DNA of 64,000 nt from Acheta domesticus. Its lineage: Eukaryota > Arthropoda > Insecta > Orthoptera > Gryllidae. Each line of letters starts with the position of its first letter. The first letter of the stretch is position 1. Location of the stretch: assembly GCA_031308135.1 (NCBI GenBank), contig JAHLJT010002630.1, positions 96,702,141-96,766,140 of the forward strand, read 5' to 3'. The notes under the pieces were generated by a model, which worked only from the letters and a program-made list of their open reading frames with translations, made no database searches and was not told the DNA's origin. Position numbers and translations under genes: made by a program. Of this stretch, positions 22,830 through 35,440 are shown one piece after another.

Positions 22830-23540
22830 TCATTTCACATTTTTTTCGGACTCTTTAATCGTAATGCGTTCACAATTAGAATAAATTATTAAAAAATACT
22901 GTTTTGTAAATATTAATGACATGACGTACATATTAATGACGTATTTAAAACATACATTTGGGTATTTTTTGAAGAATGAAAAGGTTACATCAAACAGCGT
23001 TTATATCACGATATTCAGTGCATTCCTTCTCTATCGCAACAAAGTGGAAAAATAAATAGAGACGTTTTTGAGAAATTCTTTTTTTAATATTTCCTATACT
23101 TCACTAATAATTGCGCGAAAACTACTATTTTTTAAAAAAAACTGACATATTAATTAAAGAACCAGTTGTGGGAACAATTTTTATCTTAAGAAAAAACTTC
23201 TCTTCAATCATGAAGTAGTACGAAGAGTCGAAAGAACAATTAAAACTTTTCCAATTTTCAAAAATTAAGAGTTGACAGTGAAAAAGCAGATTTATTTGTA
23301 AGCGTATTTCACTCTTTTCTTAAAAGAAATTTAAGAAAATTGAGCAATTTTTGAGACAATTTTGAAAATCTCCCAGGGGTTTCATGTGAAGTACCCCCAA
23401 CATTCATAGAATTTGTTTCATATTTGCAGGGATTCTCGTCGGACCAGATGGATCGGGAAATATTCATTTTGGCTACAGTTTAGGCGCTGGCCTTGCTCAC
23501 AGACGGACAGACAGATATTTTGAAAAAACAACAACAAAAA
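22830..23540 (+). repeat. Dispersed repeat, copy B
   Basis: Same motif order as copy A at 16,280-17,190, ending in TTCATGTGAAGTACCC and ACAGACGGACAGACAG. No ORF. Confidence 0.5.
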
Positions 23541-24950
23541 CTCGGGATCAGGGGACTCCAAAACGTGTATTTGCGTTACAATCTAGACATCGATTTTCCG
23601 CAGCATTGTGTAAGTTCTTAATACTATTTATATTATTCCATACGTCTACGAGAAAGTAAAAAGGTCTTGGAAGAATCAGAAAGGGGGTGAAGATGATGGG
23701 TAGGTGTTGGAGAAAATTAAATGAGAAATAGCTCACTAAAACAAAATCACTTATACAAGATATGTACGTTATTTTACAACACTTTGTCAGATGATTTTAA
23801 ACGATTAAATTCGAAAGAAAAGTTGAAGTGGCAAGTAAAATATTTTCTGCTGTATAACTATTTCTATACAATTAGAGACTATAACGAGCATCAAAAAGGA
23901 AAGTAATATTAATTTTAACAATGATTTATTGTATTATTTACCATTTGGACCGTATAATTATAAACACTCTGTAGTAAGTATTGTACCTCAGCTTCTGGGT
24001 CAATGACCATCTCGATCAGATTGTTTGTCCATTTTCCCTAATCTCTTGAGCAAATTCTGAGATAGTCCCATGTTTTGCTTCTGGACATAAATGTAACTTC
24101 ATCATCTGTGCACTTTTCTAGAGTTCAGTGGGAAATATAGTTATTCAAATTATCGTTCTCCATGTTGTCGCGGCAGAAGTGTACATTTCTATATGAATTA
24201 GGATAGGAATCCTAGAATTAAGAAAACGTGCACAGAATGTACTTCTCCCCGTAGCACATCACATGCAGTTTTTAACAGCTTTAGACGTTAAATAAAAAAA
24301 CAACTGAATATTTATGACTTAGGGTAGGCATCCCAGACTGCAAAAACACTAACAGATTCAGTTCTCCCCTATAGCATGTCCACACACAATTGTTTTTACT
24401 TTCTTCGCATTGAATAAATAAATTTAAAAAATTGATATTTGAAGGAATGGATGATGTAAAAAGGAGGTGTCAGAAGCAGGTTTAGGAAACATTGGAGCAG
24501 AAGAAGAAATGAAGTATAAAGAGAAGTATGCAGGCATTAAAAAGTTAGGAGTGAGAAGGATGAATTAGGAAGGGGGGGGAGGAAAAAGATACGGTAAATA
24601 TTGGAAAATGGAAGAGAAATACAAGAGAACAGGGGAAGAAGGAGCACCCAAAGTAGTTGTGTGGCAATTTCCAGAAAGGGAGAGAAGTAAAAGGAAGGGG
24701 CAATTGTAATAAGGGTCCATCAAAGTCAAAAGCGCACCTAATGTGGGAAAGGGAGGCTAATGTAGTTTCAGTCACTTCACCCCGGGAAGCCGATGACATA
24801 TCCACAAATTAGTTTTTTACTAATTTACTGCATTCATGAAAATTATTCAATAATTCATTTGAATGCGTTACAATTAGTAACGCATTCAAATAATCATCTA
24901 CAATGAGTATAACTGTTGGTGGTGTTGATACCTTTTTTTAATAATGAATA
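23541..24950. other. Intron sequence, nothing recognised
   Basis: AT-rich; a purine-rich stretch lies at about 24,430-24,700. No supported gene. Confidence 0.35.
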
Positions 24951-25085
24951 AAAGACGTGTGTTGTCGGGTATCAAAATATGTATTATACTTAAGATCTTT
25001 TCGATAGCTCTGAGGATGATAGCCATTCTATCGAAAAGATCTTAAGTAAAATACATATTTGGATACCTGACAACACCCGCCTTTC
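24951..25085. mobile_element. Hairpin MITE-like element
   Basis: A long inverted repeat: GTGTTGTCGGGTATC and ACTTAAGATCTTTTCGATAG on the left pair with CTATCGAAAAGATCTTAAGT and GATACCTGACAACAC on the right. The loop is about 15 bases near 25,015. The stem is roughly 55-60 bp with few mismatches and no coding capacity. It lies in intron 1, about 500 bp from the exon 1 donor. Confidence 0.8.
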
Positions 25086-25583
25086 ATTAATTAAAAATCT
25101 ACAAATAAATACAATTTTCAAATTTACCACCAATTAAACATTCTTTACAAGAGAGCATGGGATTCTAAGGACACTACAAACTCTTTTGGCTTTAGAAGAA
25201 TCCTCGTTGTGCCACTGATCAAAATGATCAACACGAGAAAATGTTAGAATATTAGTATATTTACTTGGTGATAAAATTAGAAGAATTATGTAATGTAATT
25301 ATGTAATGCTTAAGAACATGTATGTAATGCAAAATAATGGTATCCAACAGTAATTCCAAATGGGGAAAAGTTGTAATATACAATACGCTAACCTTTTATG
25401 CAGTGCGGCAACATTGAGATCTGTACCTAACTAAAGTAAGGAACAACTAAAAATAGTACTAGTTAGTAACAAACGTGTTTTTCTTCTTGCAATACAAGTA
25501 CGTGAAGCACACCTACAAACACACATACATGCACGCATTCAGCGTGCATGTCTATCGCCGGGCAGGTTTCGCAGCTAGTGTAC

Positions 25584-25754
25584 CTGCCTGCAGCGCCAGT
25601 CGGTGGGTTTGCTGCCCGCGGCGTCGGTGGCAGGGGCGGCGACGGGGGCGGCGGCGGAAGCTGGAGCGTCTTCGGCCGCCGCCGCCAGAGCGAGGGACAG
25701 CAGCAACGCGGCGACCATCCGTCCGCAAGTCAACACACCACAGGGCGGCGCCAT
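25584..25754 (-). CDS. Exon 1 of secreted Pro/Ala-rich protein (signal peptide)
   Basis: A 171-bp coding part (57 codons) on the minus strand. The first in-frame ATG is at 25,754 in a favourable context (A at -3, G at +4). The N-terminus reads MAPPCGVLTCGRMVAALLLS and then LALAAAAEDA, a clear signal peptide with likely cleavage after the Ala run. A second Met at 25,718 could also start a shorter one. An Ala/Pro linker and KPTDWRCRQ follow. The donor CAG|GTACAC after 25,584 leaves phase 0, matching exon 2. High GC and the CpG-rich surroundings suggest that the promoter and 5' UTR lie just to the right (25,755-25,900). The mature protein should be secreted. Function not recognised. Confidence 0.7.
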
Positions 25755-25899
25755 ATTGCCCTCGGCCTCCTCGATCGCTGCGACCCTCCACGAGGGAAAC
25801 AGCAAAGCCAAGGCCGTCGAAGACTGCGCACACGCGTCATGCAAGGACAAATGAAGTGTGTGAGACTATTCAGAGGCGTGCAAAAGCGTTTGTAAATTG

Positions 25900-26640
25900 A
25901 AGTGCGCGGATTTTAAAAATTTATGGAAATGCACAGTAATCAAATTTAATCACTTCCAAATATTGAATATCAATCATTAATGGAAACCCTATCATCTTGT
26001 ACTTCAGGCCAGCCGTTGTTCTGATTTTTTAAAATTAAATGTTTATTTACAATCTGTCCATACATTCCAACAATACGATAATTCGTTGACTTACATTAAT
26101 TGACATTAATTGGAAAAGATACTATTAATAGCTCTCCGTCAATACAGTTTATACACATATTATAACATTCAACAACCCTTCAAAACTTGTAAGGTAAATT
26201 CAGAAGCTTGAATTTTTCAAAACGCCGTGTTTCTAAACTATTATCAATCAGATTTAAGTCTTAATATTGGTTCGACTTTCTAATTGTTGAATGTATTTAC
26301 AATTATAACATTTTATTTCTTCAACTGCTGGCAGGTTGAAATCAGTGTGAATCACGTCGTTTTCCAACACATTATACCAGAGCCGGGAAAAAGACATTCA
26401 GTTCCAATCGTTCTCGGCGACGAGACCTGTGTGTCGGGAACAAGGCCCACTACTCCTAGAAAGGCAGCACCTTACTAGCGTAAACAAAATGAACATTGCG
26501 CTCTCCACCATATTGTAGGAAAATGCGTGAGCGGTTATAGAATACTGTGCATTTTAAAGCTATTTTCACGGGATATTGCGGACTGAAAACGTCGATACGT
26601 CAAAATTCCGTGTAGAGTAAGAAAATGTCATTTGTTATCG
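25900..26640. other. Upstream region, nothing firm
   Basis: A 64-codon plus-strand frame at 26,284-26,478 has an acceptor-like TTCAACTGCTGGCAG inside it and a non-repetitive tail (VSGTRPTTPRKAAPY). No homology is recognised, so I do not call it a gene. Confidence 0.3.
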
Positions 26641-29620
26641 CATTTGAACAAGAAATCAGCCCTGAGAGGCATTTCCACGAATATGACGCCTTTCAAACTA
26701 CGGTCAACTTTGACGCGAATTTCTGAAAAAAGAACCATCTGTTGAAAAATGCTTATTACCAGTGTATTTGCCATTTAATTTCCGACTAGGTCGCTGATTT
26801 TCAGAAGAGTTTCCGTCCAAAATCGTCAAATTCGTTAGGTTCGTTGAATTATCGCGTTTTTGGCTCGGACAAAGGAATGGGCTGAAAATGCACTTTTCTA
26901 CAAAATTATGCAAACTATTTCTTTTCAGGAAACAAAATCCTCCTTGAAAACTTAATATAGAGTTAGAGAACGTCATTTGTAATCGCATTTGAAAGAGAAA
27001 TTAGATCTAAGAAACATTTCCACGAAAAGGCGCCTTTCAAACTACGTTCAATTTTGGCGCTAATTTCTAAAAAACGAACCATCTGTTGGAAAAAAATGAT
27101 TATCACCAGAGTAATCGCCATTCAATTTCAGGCTAGGAAGGTGATTTTCAGAAGATTCGAGTTCCCGTCCAAAATCGCCAAATTCAACAGGATCGTTGAA
27201 ATATCGCGTTTTTGGCTCGCACAAAAGAATGGGCAGAAAATGCCCTTTTCTGCAAAACTATGCAAACTATTTCTAATGAAGAAGAAATCCTCCTTCAGCA
27301 TTTCATAAAGGGTTACAAAATGTCATTTGTTACCACATTTGAACGGAGAAATCAGCCCTTAAAGGCGTTTCCACGAAAAGGCGCCGTTCAAACTACGGTC
27401 CACTTTCACGCGAATTTCTGGAATACGAACCATCTGTTGGAAAAATACTTATCACCAGTGTATTAGTCATTCAATTTCAGGCTAGGACGCTGATTTTCAG
27501 AACATTCGAATGCTCGACCGAAGTCACCAAATTCAACAGGTCATGGATTGTTCCCTTATTGCGTTTTTTGTTCGCACAAAAGAATGGAAAAAATGCCATT
27601 TTCTTCAAAACTATGCAATCCATTTCTATTCAGAGAGCAAAATCCTATTTCAAAATTTAATACAGAGTTAGAAAATGCTATTATTTACCGCATTTGAACA
27701 AGGAATGAGCAGTGAGAGTCATTTTTACAAAAATAGGTCAAAAAACGGCCGGACAAACTACAATAAAGTTTTTCACGAATTTCTAGAAAACCAACAATAT
27801 GTTGAAAAAACACGTTTTACCAGTGAATTCGCCATGAAATTCCGGGCTAGTTTCAGGAGATTTGAGTTCTCTTCGGAAATAGCAAATTCATAACATAAAC
27901 ATTCGCATTTTTGTTTGCACTAAAATGCCCTTTTCTACAAAACTACGCAAACTATTTCTATTCAGGAAGCAAACTACACTTTCAAACTTTGTTATCGAGT
28001 TAGAAAATGCCATTATTTACGGCTTTTGAACTAGAAATGAGTCCAGAGAGGTTTTTTTTCAAAAATGGTCCCAAAACAGCCGGCCAAACTACGGCCAAGT
28101 TTTCCGCGAATTTCTGATAAACTAACAATTTGTTGGAAAATAGGGTTTCACCAGTGAATTCGCCCTGACATTCGGAGCTAGGAAGTAGATTTTCAAAGAT
28201 TCGATTTCCTTTCCGAAACCGCCAAAATCGGCAGGCCAAACTACGATCGACTTAAACGCGAATTTCTTGAAAACTAACAGTCTGATGGAAAAACGCGTAT
28301 AACTCGAATGTTCTGGAAATTTGCGTCCCAGCACGTAATTTCATGGCAAATTCATTGGTAAAATTCGTTTTCCATTCAACTGTTAGTTTTCCAGAAATTC
28401 GCGAAAAACGTGAGCGTAGGTTGGGCGACCACATTTGGTCCAATTTTTGTGAAAATGACTTTCAGGGCTCATTCTCGTTCAAACGAGGTAAAAGTTATGA
28501 TTTTGTAACTCTATATTAAATTTTGAAATTTGCTTTAGCTTCCTGCATTGTGCATTAGTGCATTTTCTACCCATTGTTTTGTGCAACATGCAAAAGCGCA
28601 AATTCAACGATACCGCCCTTATGATCTTCGCAATTTCCGAAGAGAACTGGAATCTTCTGAATATCTGCGGCCTAGCACGAAATTTCATGGCGAATTCACT
28701 GGTAAAATCCATTTTTCGATCCGACTGAGTTTTCCAGAAATTCGCGAGAACGTGACCGTAGGTTGGGTGACCAGAATCGAGATTCCGTCCAAAATCGACA
28801 ATTTTGCAAAATTTCGCGTTTTTGGCTTGCACGAAAGAATGGGCAGATAATGCGCTTTTTTGCAACATTGTGCAAACTATTTCTATTCAGGATGTAAAAT
28901 ACGATTTCAAACATTGATATAGAGTTGACAAATTTGAATTATTTACAGCATTTGGTCGAGAAATGAGCCCTGAGACGCATTTTAAAAAAATGACAAAAAG
29001 TGGCCGGTTCGCGAATTTCGCGAATTTCTGGGAAATTAACAATTTGTTTGAAAACTAATTTCACCAGTGAACTCACCATGCAATTTCGGGCTGGGCTATT
29101 GATTTTCAGCGGATTCGACATTCCGTCGAAAATCGACAATTCGACGAAATTTCGCGTTTTTGGCTTGCACGAGAGAATAGGCAGAAAATGAATTATTCTG
29201 CAAATTTGTGCAAACTATTTCTATTCAGGAAGTAAAATACGATTTCAAACTTCATTATAAAGTTGAAATTCAATTATTTACCGCCTTTGGACGAGAAATG
29301 AGGCCTGTGACGCATTTAAAAAAAAACGACCAAAAGTGGCCGGTTCAGTTTTTCGCGAATTTCTAGAAAACTATCTATCTGTTTGAGAAACGAATTTCAC
29401 CATTTTACTCCATGCAGTTCCGGGGAAGATATGGATTTTCAGCGGATTCGAGATTCCGTCCAAAATCGACAATTCGAGGAAATTTCCCGTTTTTGGCTTG
29501 CACGAAAGAATGGGCAGAAAACGCACTTTTCTGCAGATTTATGCAAAATATTTTGATTCAGGAAGTAAAATAAAATTTCAAATAGTGTAGTTTAATATAA
29601 TGTTGAAAAATTCCATTTTA
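26640..29620. repeat. Satellite array, about 340-bp units
   Basis: Tandem units spaced about 338-350 bp. Each contains CTATTTCTATTCAGGAA, GAGTTAGAAAATG-like, ACGCGAATTTCTGGAAAA, CACCAGTG, CGTTTTTGGCTCGCACAAAA and GAATGGGCAGAAAATG in that order. Anchors of the first motif lie near 26,914, 27,263, 27,612, 27,952, 28,878, 29,214 and 29,553. The gap between the fourth and fifth holds an inverted unit (about 28,290-28,770). Open frames here are repeat by-products. Confidence 0.9.
28290..28770 (-). repeat. Inverted unit within the 340-bp satellite
   Basis: The same motifs appear reverse-complemented: TTTCATGGCAAATTCATTGG, TTTTCCAGAAATTCGCG, AGGGCTCATTCTCGTTCAAA and TTGCATGTTGCACAAAACA-type blocks. 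The flanking units run the other way. Confidence 0.7.
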
Positions 29621-29814
29621 CCGCATTTTTATGCATTATTTTATTTATACAAGTTATCAATCAATATATATGAGACAATCAATAACGAATGTCTGGGAAT
29701 ATTAATGTAAAATTTGATTCATAATAAAACAATAAATACAACATAAACAGTTGTTAGATAAAATCTAACGCGCGAGTAATCGCGTTACAAAAATATGAGC
29801 GAGTAACGGCGGTT
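29621..29814. other. Spacer between two satellites
   Basis: AT-rich; separates the 340-bp array from the 190-bp array. Nothing recognised. Confidence 0.4.
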
Positions 29815-31160
29815 TAATAGAGGTTTTGGTTTTCGTGTTTTGTTCTTCTGATTACATTCTAAGAAAACTAAACTGCGAATTTGTTAGCTCAAATTTAATG
29901 ACCGCTGAATAAAGGTTTTTGTTCCATGTTTTTTCTTGATAAAAAAAAGGAAGAAAAAAGGGAAGAAAATTGTATATCATGACCGATAATAGAGGTTTTT
30001 CATTTCGTGTTTTGTTCTTTTGAGAAAATTACTTCTTAACAAAACTAAGCTGAAAGTTTGTTAGCTGTTACTTTATCACCGCTCAATAAAGGTTTTTCTT
30101 CCCATGTTTTGTTTTCGTGATAGGAGATGATGGGAAAGAAAAAGCTGAGTATTCGTCATGTTATAATCAAGACTGTTTATTAGAGGTTTTGGTTTTCGTG
30201 TATTGTACTTCTGATAGCTTTATAAAAAAACTAAACTAAGAATTTGTTAGCTCAAATTAAATGACCGCTGAATGAAGGTGTTTGTTACATGTTTTCCTTT
30301 TCTTGATCAGAGAAAATGGGAAGAAAAAAGCTGAGTATAAGTTATTATAAATTTATGACCATTTAATAGAGGTATGTTTTTCGTGTTTTGTTCTTTCGAT
30401 AAAAATAACTTATTAAGACAATTAATTTGAAAATTTGTTAGCTTAAATGAATTGACCTCTGAATTAAGGTTTTAGTTCCCATATTTGTTTTTTTTTGATA
30501 GGAGAATATGGGAAGAAAAAGCTGAGTATTAGTCATGTTGAATATCATGACTGTTTATAGAGGTTTTGGTTTTCGTGTTTTGTTCTGCTGATAACATACT
30601 AAAAAGACAAAACAGAGAATTTGTTAGCTCAAATTTAATGACCGCTGAATAAAGGTTTTTGTTCCCATAATTTCTTTTCTTGATAGGAGATTATGAGAAG
30701 AAAAAAGCTGAGTGTTAGTTATTTTATATAAAATGAATGTTTAAAAGTAGTATTTCTTTTCGTGTTTTGTCCTTTTACTAAAATAACTTACTAAAAAAAC
30801 CAAAGTGAGAATTTGTTAGCTTAAATTTAATGGCCGCTGAATTAAGGTTTTTGTTCCATGTTATGTTTTCTTCATAAGAGAAAATGAGAACAAAAAAGGC
30901 TGAGTAATAGTTATGTTAAATTTATAACCAATAAATAGAGGTAATTTTTTAGTGTTTTGTTCTTTCGATAAAATAACATGAGAATTGATTTGAGAATTTG
31001 TTAGCTAAAATGAATTGAACGCTGAATAAAGGTTTTTGTTCCCATGTTTAGTTTTCCTGATAGGAGAATATGAGAAGAAAAAGTTGAGTATTAGTCATGT
31101 TATATGACCGTTTAATACAGGTTTTGGTTTTCGTGTTTTGTTCTTCTGATAACATGCTAA
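29815..31160 (-). repeat. 190-bp satellite, left edge, divergent subfamily
   Basis: Units of about 180-195 bp in reverse orientation (relative to 35,470-41,876), marked by AGAGGTTTTGGTTTTCGTG, GAATTTGTTAGCTCAAAT and GACCGCTGAATAAAGGTTTT. The GTTAGCT variant is shared with the far right edge (about 54,250-55,520), not with the middle of the array. Confidence 0.85.
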
Positions 31161-32045
31161 ATAACTAATATCAAGAAAACAAAACATGGAAACGAAAACC
31201 TTTATTTAGCGGCCACTTATATTTAACTTACAAATTTTCAGCTTCGTTTTTTTTAATAAGTAATTTTCCCAAAAGAACAAAACACGAAAACAGGAAGCTC
31301 TATTCAACGGTCATGGTATACAAGACTTATAGTCACCTTTTTCTTTCCCATATTCTTCTATCAAGAAAACAAAAAATGGGAACGAAAACCTTAATTCAGC
31401 GGTCACTAAAATTTAGCTTACAAATTTTCATCTTCGTTTTTTTAATAAGAAATTTTCCCAAAAGAACAAAACACGAAAAAATACCTCCATTAAGCGATCA
31501 TAATATACAACATGACCTATACTCACCTTTTTACCTTCCCATATTCTCTTATCAAATAAACAAAACATGGGAACGAAAACCTTTATTCAGCGGTCGCTAA
31601 ACTTTAGCTTACAAATTTTCAGCTTCGTCTTTCTAAGAAGTAATTTTCCCAAAAGGGCAAAACACGAAAAGAAAAACCTCTATTAAACGGTCATGATATA
31701 CATTATGATTTATACTCACCTGTTCCTTCCCATACTCTCCTACCAAGAAAACAAAACATGGCAACGAAAGCATTTATTCAGCGGTCATTAAAATGTTGCT
31801 AACAAATTTTCAGCTTCCTTTTTTAATAAGTAATTTTCCCAAAAGAACAAAACACGAAAAAAACCTCTATTTAACGGTCATGATATACGACATGATTTTA
31901 ACTTAACATTTTTCTTCCCATATACACGTATCAAGAAAACAAAGCACGGGAACGAAATTCAGCGGTCACTAAAATTTAAATTACAAATGTTCAACTTCGT
32001 TTTTTAATAAGTAATTTTCCCAGCAGAAAAAAAACGAAAAGCGGT
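31161..32045 (+). repeat. 190-bp satellite, forward block 1
   Basis: Orientation flips at about 31,160. Units now read GGGAACGAAAACCTTTATTC, AGCGGTCACTAAAATTTAGC, TTTTCCCAAAAGAACAAAAC in order. Confidence 0.9.
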
Positions 32046-32756
32046 TTATTTAAATTTCTATTAAACGGTTAATTTAAAATTCAGTGACCGCAGAATAAAG
32101 ATCTTCGTTTCCAAATTTTGTTGTATCAAGTTGTTGTATCACGACCGCTCTTGAGGTTTTCCTTCTCGAATTTTGTTCTTTTGGGAAAATTCCTTATTAC
32201 AAAAACGAAGCTGAAAATTTGTAAGCAATATATTAGTGATCGTGGAATAAAGGTTTTAGTTCCCATATTTTGTTTTCTTGATAGAAGATTACGGGGAGGA
32301 AAAAGTTGACTATAAGTCAAATTGTATTTCATGACCTCTTAACAGAGGTATTTTTCCGTGTTTTGTTGTTTTGGGAAAATTACTTATTAAGAAAACGAGC
32401 TGAAAATTTGAAAGCTAAATTTTAGTGGCGGAAGATAAAAGGTTTTTGTTCCCATGTTTCGTTTGCCTGATTAGAGAATATGGGAAGGAAAAAGGTAAGT
32501 AAAATAATGTTGTATATCATGACCGTTTAATAAAGGTTTTTCTTATCGTGTTTTGTTCTTTTGAGAAAATTCCTTTTAAAAATGAAGCTGAAAATTTGTA
32601 AGCTACTTTTTAGTGACCGCTTAATAAAGGTTTTCGTTTCCAAGTTTTGTTTTCTTGATACGAGTATATGGGAAGGAAAATGTTAAGTAAAAGTCATGAC
32701 AGTTAAATAGAGGCTTTTTTCGTGTTTTGTTCTTTTAAAAAAATTACTTAATAGAA
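32046..32756 (-). repeat. 190-bp satellite, reverse block 2a
   Basis: Units read as the reverse complement (GTGTTTTGTTCTTTTGGGAA, AGTGACCGCTGAATAAAGG). The block ends at the LTR-like insertion. Confidence 0.9.
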
Positions 32757-33625
32757 ATGGTATTCTTTCAATCTCGGAAGTTTCTGATCGTCGAGTGCGA
32801 GAAAACATTTCGGCTGCCGCCGACGCAATTGTTCAGACCGCATCTTCGTATCGGTTATTGCGCGGACGCCACGACAAATCAGTTACGCGGTCTGCAACGT
32901 CGACGCCGGGAGACTCTGCGTGGCCAGGCCGGCCTGTCGCATCCCGTGAACGCGCATCATCAGTTCCCGCTGGCGCCCTCCATCCTGCGACGGCAGCCAG
33001 CTGTGGTGGTCCCGCCCAGGGAGTATAAGTCCCGCCCGCGTGTCAGTTCACGCCACGGCGCTCATCGCTCGAGAACGGCCGGACTTCCTCGGGTGATTAC
33101 GATCAATTCACAGCCTCCTCTTCATCATCAATTGTAAGTAGATTAAAGATCTTAACATCAGAAAACTGTGCAACGCTATGACATTTTAAAGACTTATCGA
33201 ACTCATAAGTAACATCGCAAAATAGAAGACGCCATAATACATGACCATTAATAACTGTTTGTTAAATTCAAGAATTCAAGATACAAGAAGAATGTGTAAT
33301 TAAATGTAGTAGTCCTAGCAGTAACTATTTTCACTTTTAAATAAATAGGTGGGCTCCGTTAAGGAACCATATCAAAAGGAATTCGCCTCCAGTTTTATTC
33401 CACAGTAGCTATAGTAGTGTGAGCACACCTGAACCAATTTTCCCTTGAGAAATCTAACCCAGAGAGTCCACCCCTGACGAGAACATCTCATCTCCAGGAG
33501 CAGTTTCCCACAAAGGTCTCTGGCTGCTGTCGGAGATCGACACAGGTAAGTGTGACGTACGTCGTCTTGCACGTGTCTGGCGCCCAACAAGCCAGCAATG
33601 ACGGATCGAAGGTCGGTACGTCACA
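32757..33625 (+). mobile_element. LTR retrotransposon fragment (probable truncated LTR)
   Basis: A GC-rich non-satellite insert. Promoter-like elements read GAGTATAAGTCCC (TATA at 33,023-33,029) and TCAGTTC (33,043-33,049, initiator type). AATAAA lies at 33,340-33,345, as in an R region. Near the end stands TGGCGCCCAACAAG (33,578-33,591), resembling a primer-binding site. The 3' end GTACGTCACA (33,616-33,625) is the reverse complement of TGTGACGTAC at 33,551-33,560, a typical LTR-terminal sequence. No matching LTR start is found at the left and the flanks do not rejoin as a simple insertion, so the left side is truncated. There is no gag-pol frame. Confidence 0.55.
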
Positions 33626-35440
33626 ATATAGGAAGGAAAAAGGTGAGTATAAGACATATTGTACATCATGACCGTTTAATAAGGGTTTGCCTTTTCGTGT
33701 TTTGTTCTTTGGGGAAAATTACTTATTAAAAAACGAAGCTGAAAGTTTGTAAGCTAAATTTTAATGACCGCTGAATAAAGGTTTTCGTTCTCATGTTTTA
33801 TTTTCTTGATACAAGTACATAGGAAGAAAAATGTTAAGTAAAAGTCATGTTGTATATCATGACAGTTAAATAGAGGTTTTTTTCGTGTTTTGTTCTTTTA
33901 AGAAAATTACTAAATAAAAAAAGGAAGCTGAAAATTTTTAGCAAAATTTTAATGACCGCTGAATAAATGCTTTCGTTGCCATGTTTTGTTTTCTTGGTAG
34001 GAGAATATGGGATGGAAAAAGGTGAGCATAAATCATAATGTATATTATGACCGTTTAATAGAGGCTTTTCTTTTCGTGTTTTGTCCTTTTGGAAAAATTA
34101 TTTGTTAAAAAAACGAAGCTGAAAATTAGTAAGCTATATTTTAGTGACCGCTGAATAAAGGTTTTCGTTCCGAGTTTTATTTTCTTGATAGGAGATTATA
34201 TAAAGGAAAAAAGTGATTATTAGTCATGATGTATATCTTGATGTTTAATCCAAGTTTTTCATTTCGTGTTTTGTTCTTTTCGGATATTTACTTTTAAAAA
34301 AACGAAGCTGAAATTTTGTAAGCTGTATTTTAATGACCGCTGAATTTTCGTTCCCACGTTTTGTTTTATGGTAGGGGAATATTAGAAGTAAAAAGGTGAC
34401 TGTAAGTCTTGTTGTATATCGTGACCGCTTAACAGAGGTATTTTTTCGTGTTTTGTTCTTTTGGAAAAAGTACGTATTAAGAAAACGAAGCTGAAAATTT
34501 GAAAGCTAAATTTTAGTGTCCACTCGGGTTTTCGATACCCAGGTCTTGTTTTCTTCATAGAAGAATATGGGAAGGAAAATGGTGACTATTGCTCATGTTG
34601 TATATCTTGAAAGGATCGAGGTTTTCATTTCGTGTTTTGTTCTTTTGGGATATTTACTTTTTAAAAAAAACGAAGCTGAAAATTTGTAAGCTATATTTTA
34701 ATGAGCGCTGAATAAAGGTTTTCGTTCCCAAGTTTTATTTCTTGAGAGGAGAATATAGGAACGTAAAAGGTGTTTTAAAGTCATGTTGTATATCTTAACC
34801 GCATTATAGAGGCATTTTCCGTGTTTTGTTCTTTTGGAAAAAGTACGTATTAAGAAAACGAAGCTGAAAATTTGGAAGTTAAATTTTAGTGGCTGCTGAA
34901 TTAATGTTTTCGTTAACATGTTTTATTTTCTTGATTGGAGAATATGGCAAGGAAAAAAGTAAGTAAAAATAATGTATATTATGACCATTTAATTAAAACT
35001 TTTCTTTCCGTGTTTTTTTCTTTTGAGAAAATTACTTACTGAAAACATCTAAGCTAAGTTTTAGTGACAGCTAAATCAAAATTTTCGTTTCCATGTTTTG
35101 TTTTCTTGATAGGGGAATATAAGATGGAACACGGTGAGTATAAGTCAAGTTGTATATCATGACCTTTAATAGAGGTTTTCCTTTTCGTGTTTTGTTCTTT
35201 TCGGAAAGTTGCTTATTAAAAAAAACGATGTTGAAAATTTGTTAGCTGAATTAAGGTTTTCGTTTTCATGTTTTATTTTCTTGATTGGAGAATATGGGAA
35301 GGAAAATGGTGAGTGTAAGTCATGTTGTATATCATGACCGTTTAATAGAGGTTTTTCTTTTTGTGTCTAAGTGGGAAAACTACATTAAAAAACGAAGTTG
35401 AAAATTTGTAAACTATAATTTATTGCCCGCTGAATAAAGT
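33626..35440 (-). repeat. 190-bp satellite, reverse block 2b
   Basis: Reverse-oriented units continue after the insert with GGAAGGAAAAAGGTGAGTAT and AGTCATGTTGTATATCATGA. The block ends at a near-palindromic junction. Confidence 0.9.

Noticed and set aside
26284..26478. Plus-strand exon candidate after an acceptor-like site
   Set aside because: Single weak splice signal, no homology and no partner exon.
32757..33137. 126-residue plus frame in the LTR-like insert
   Set aside because: It overlaps the promoter-like TATA region and resembles no gag or pol domain.
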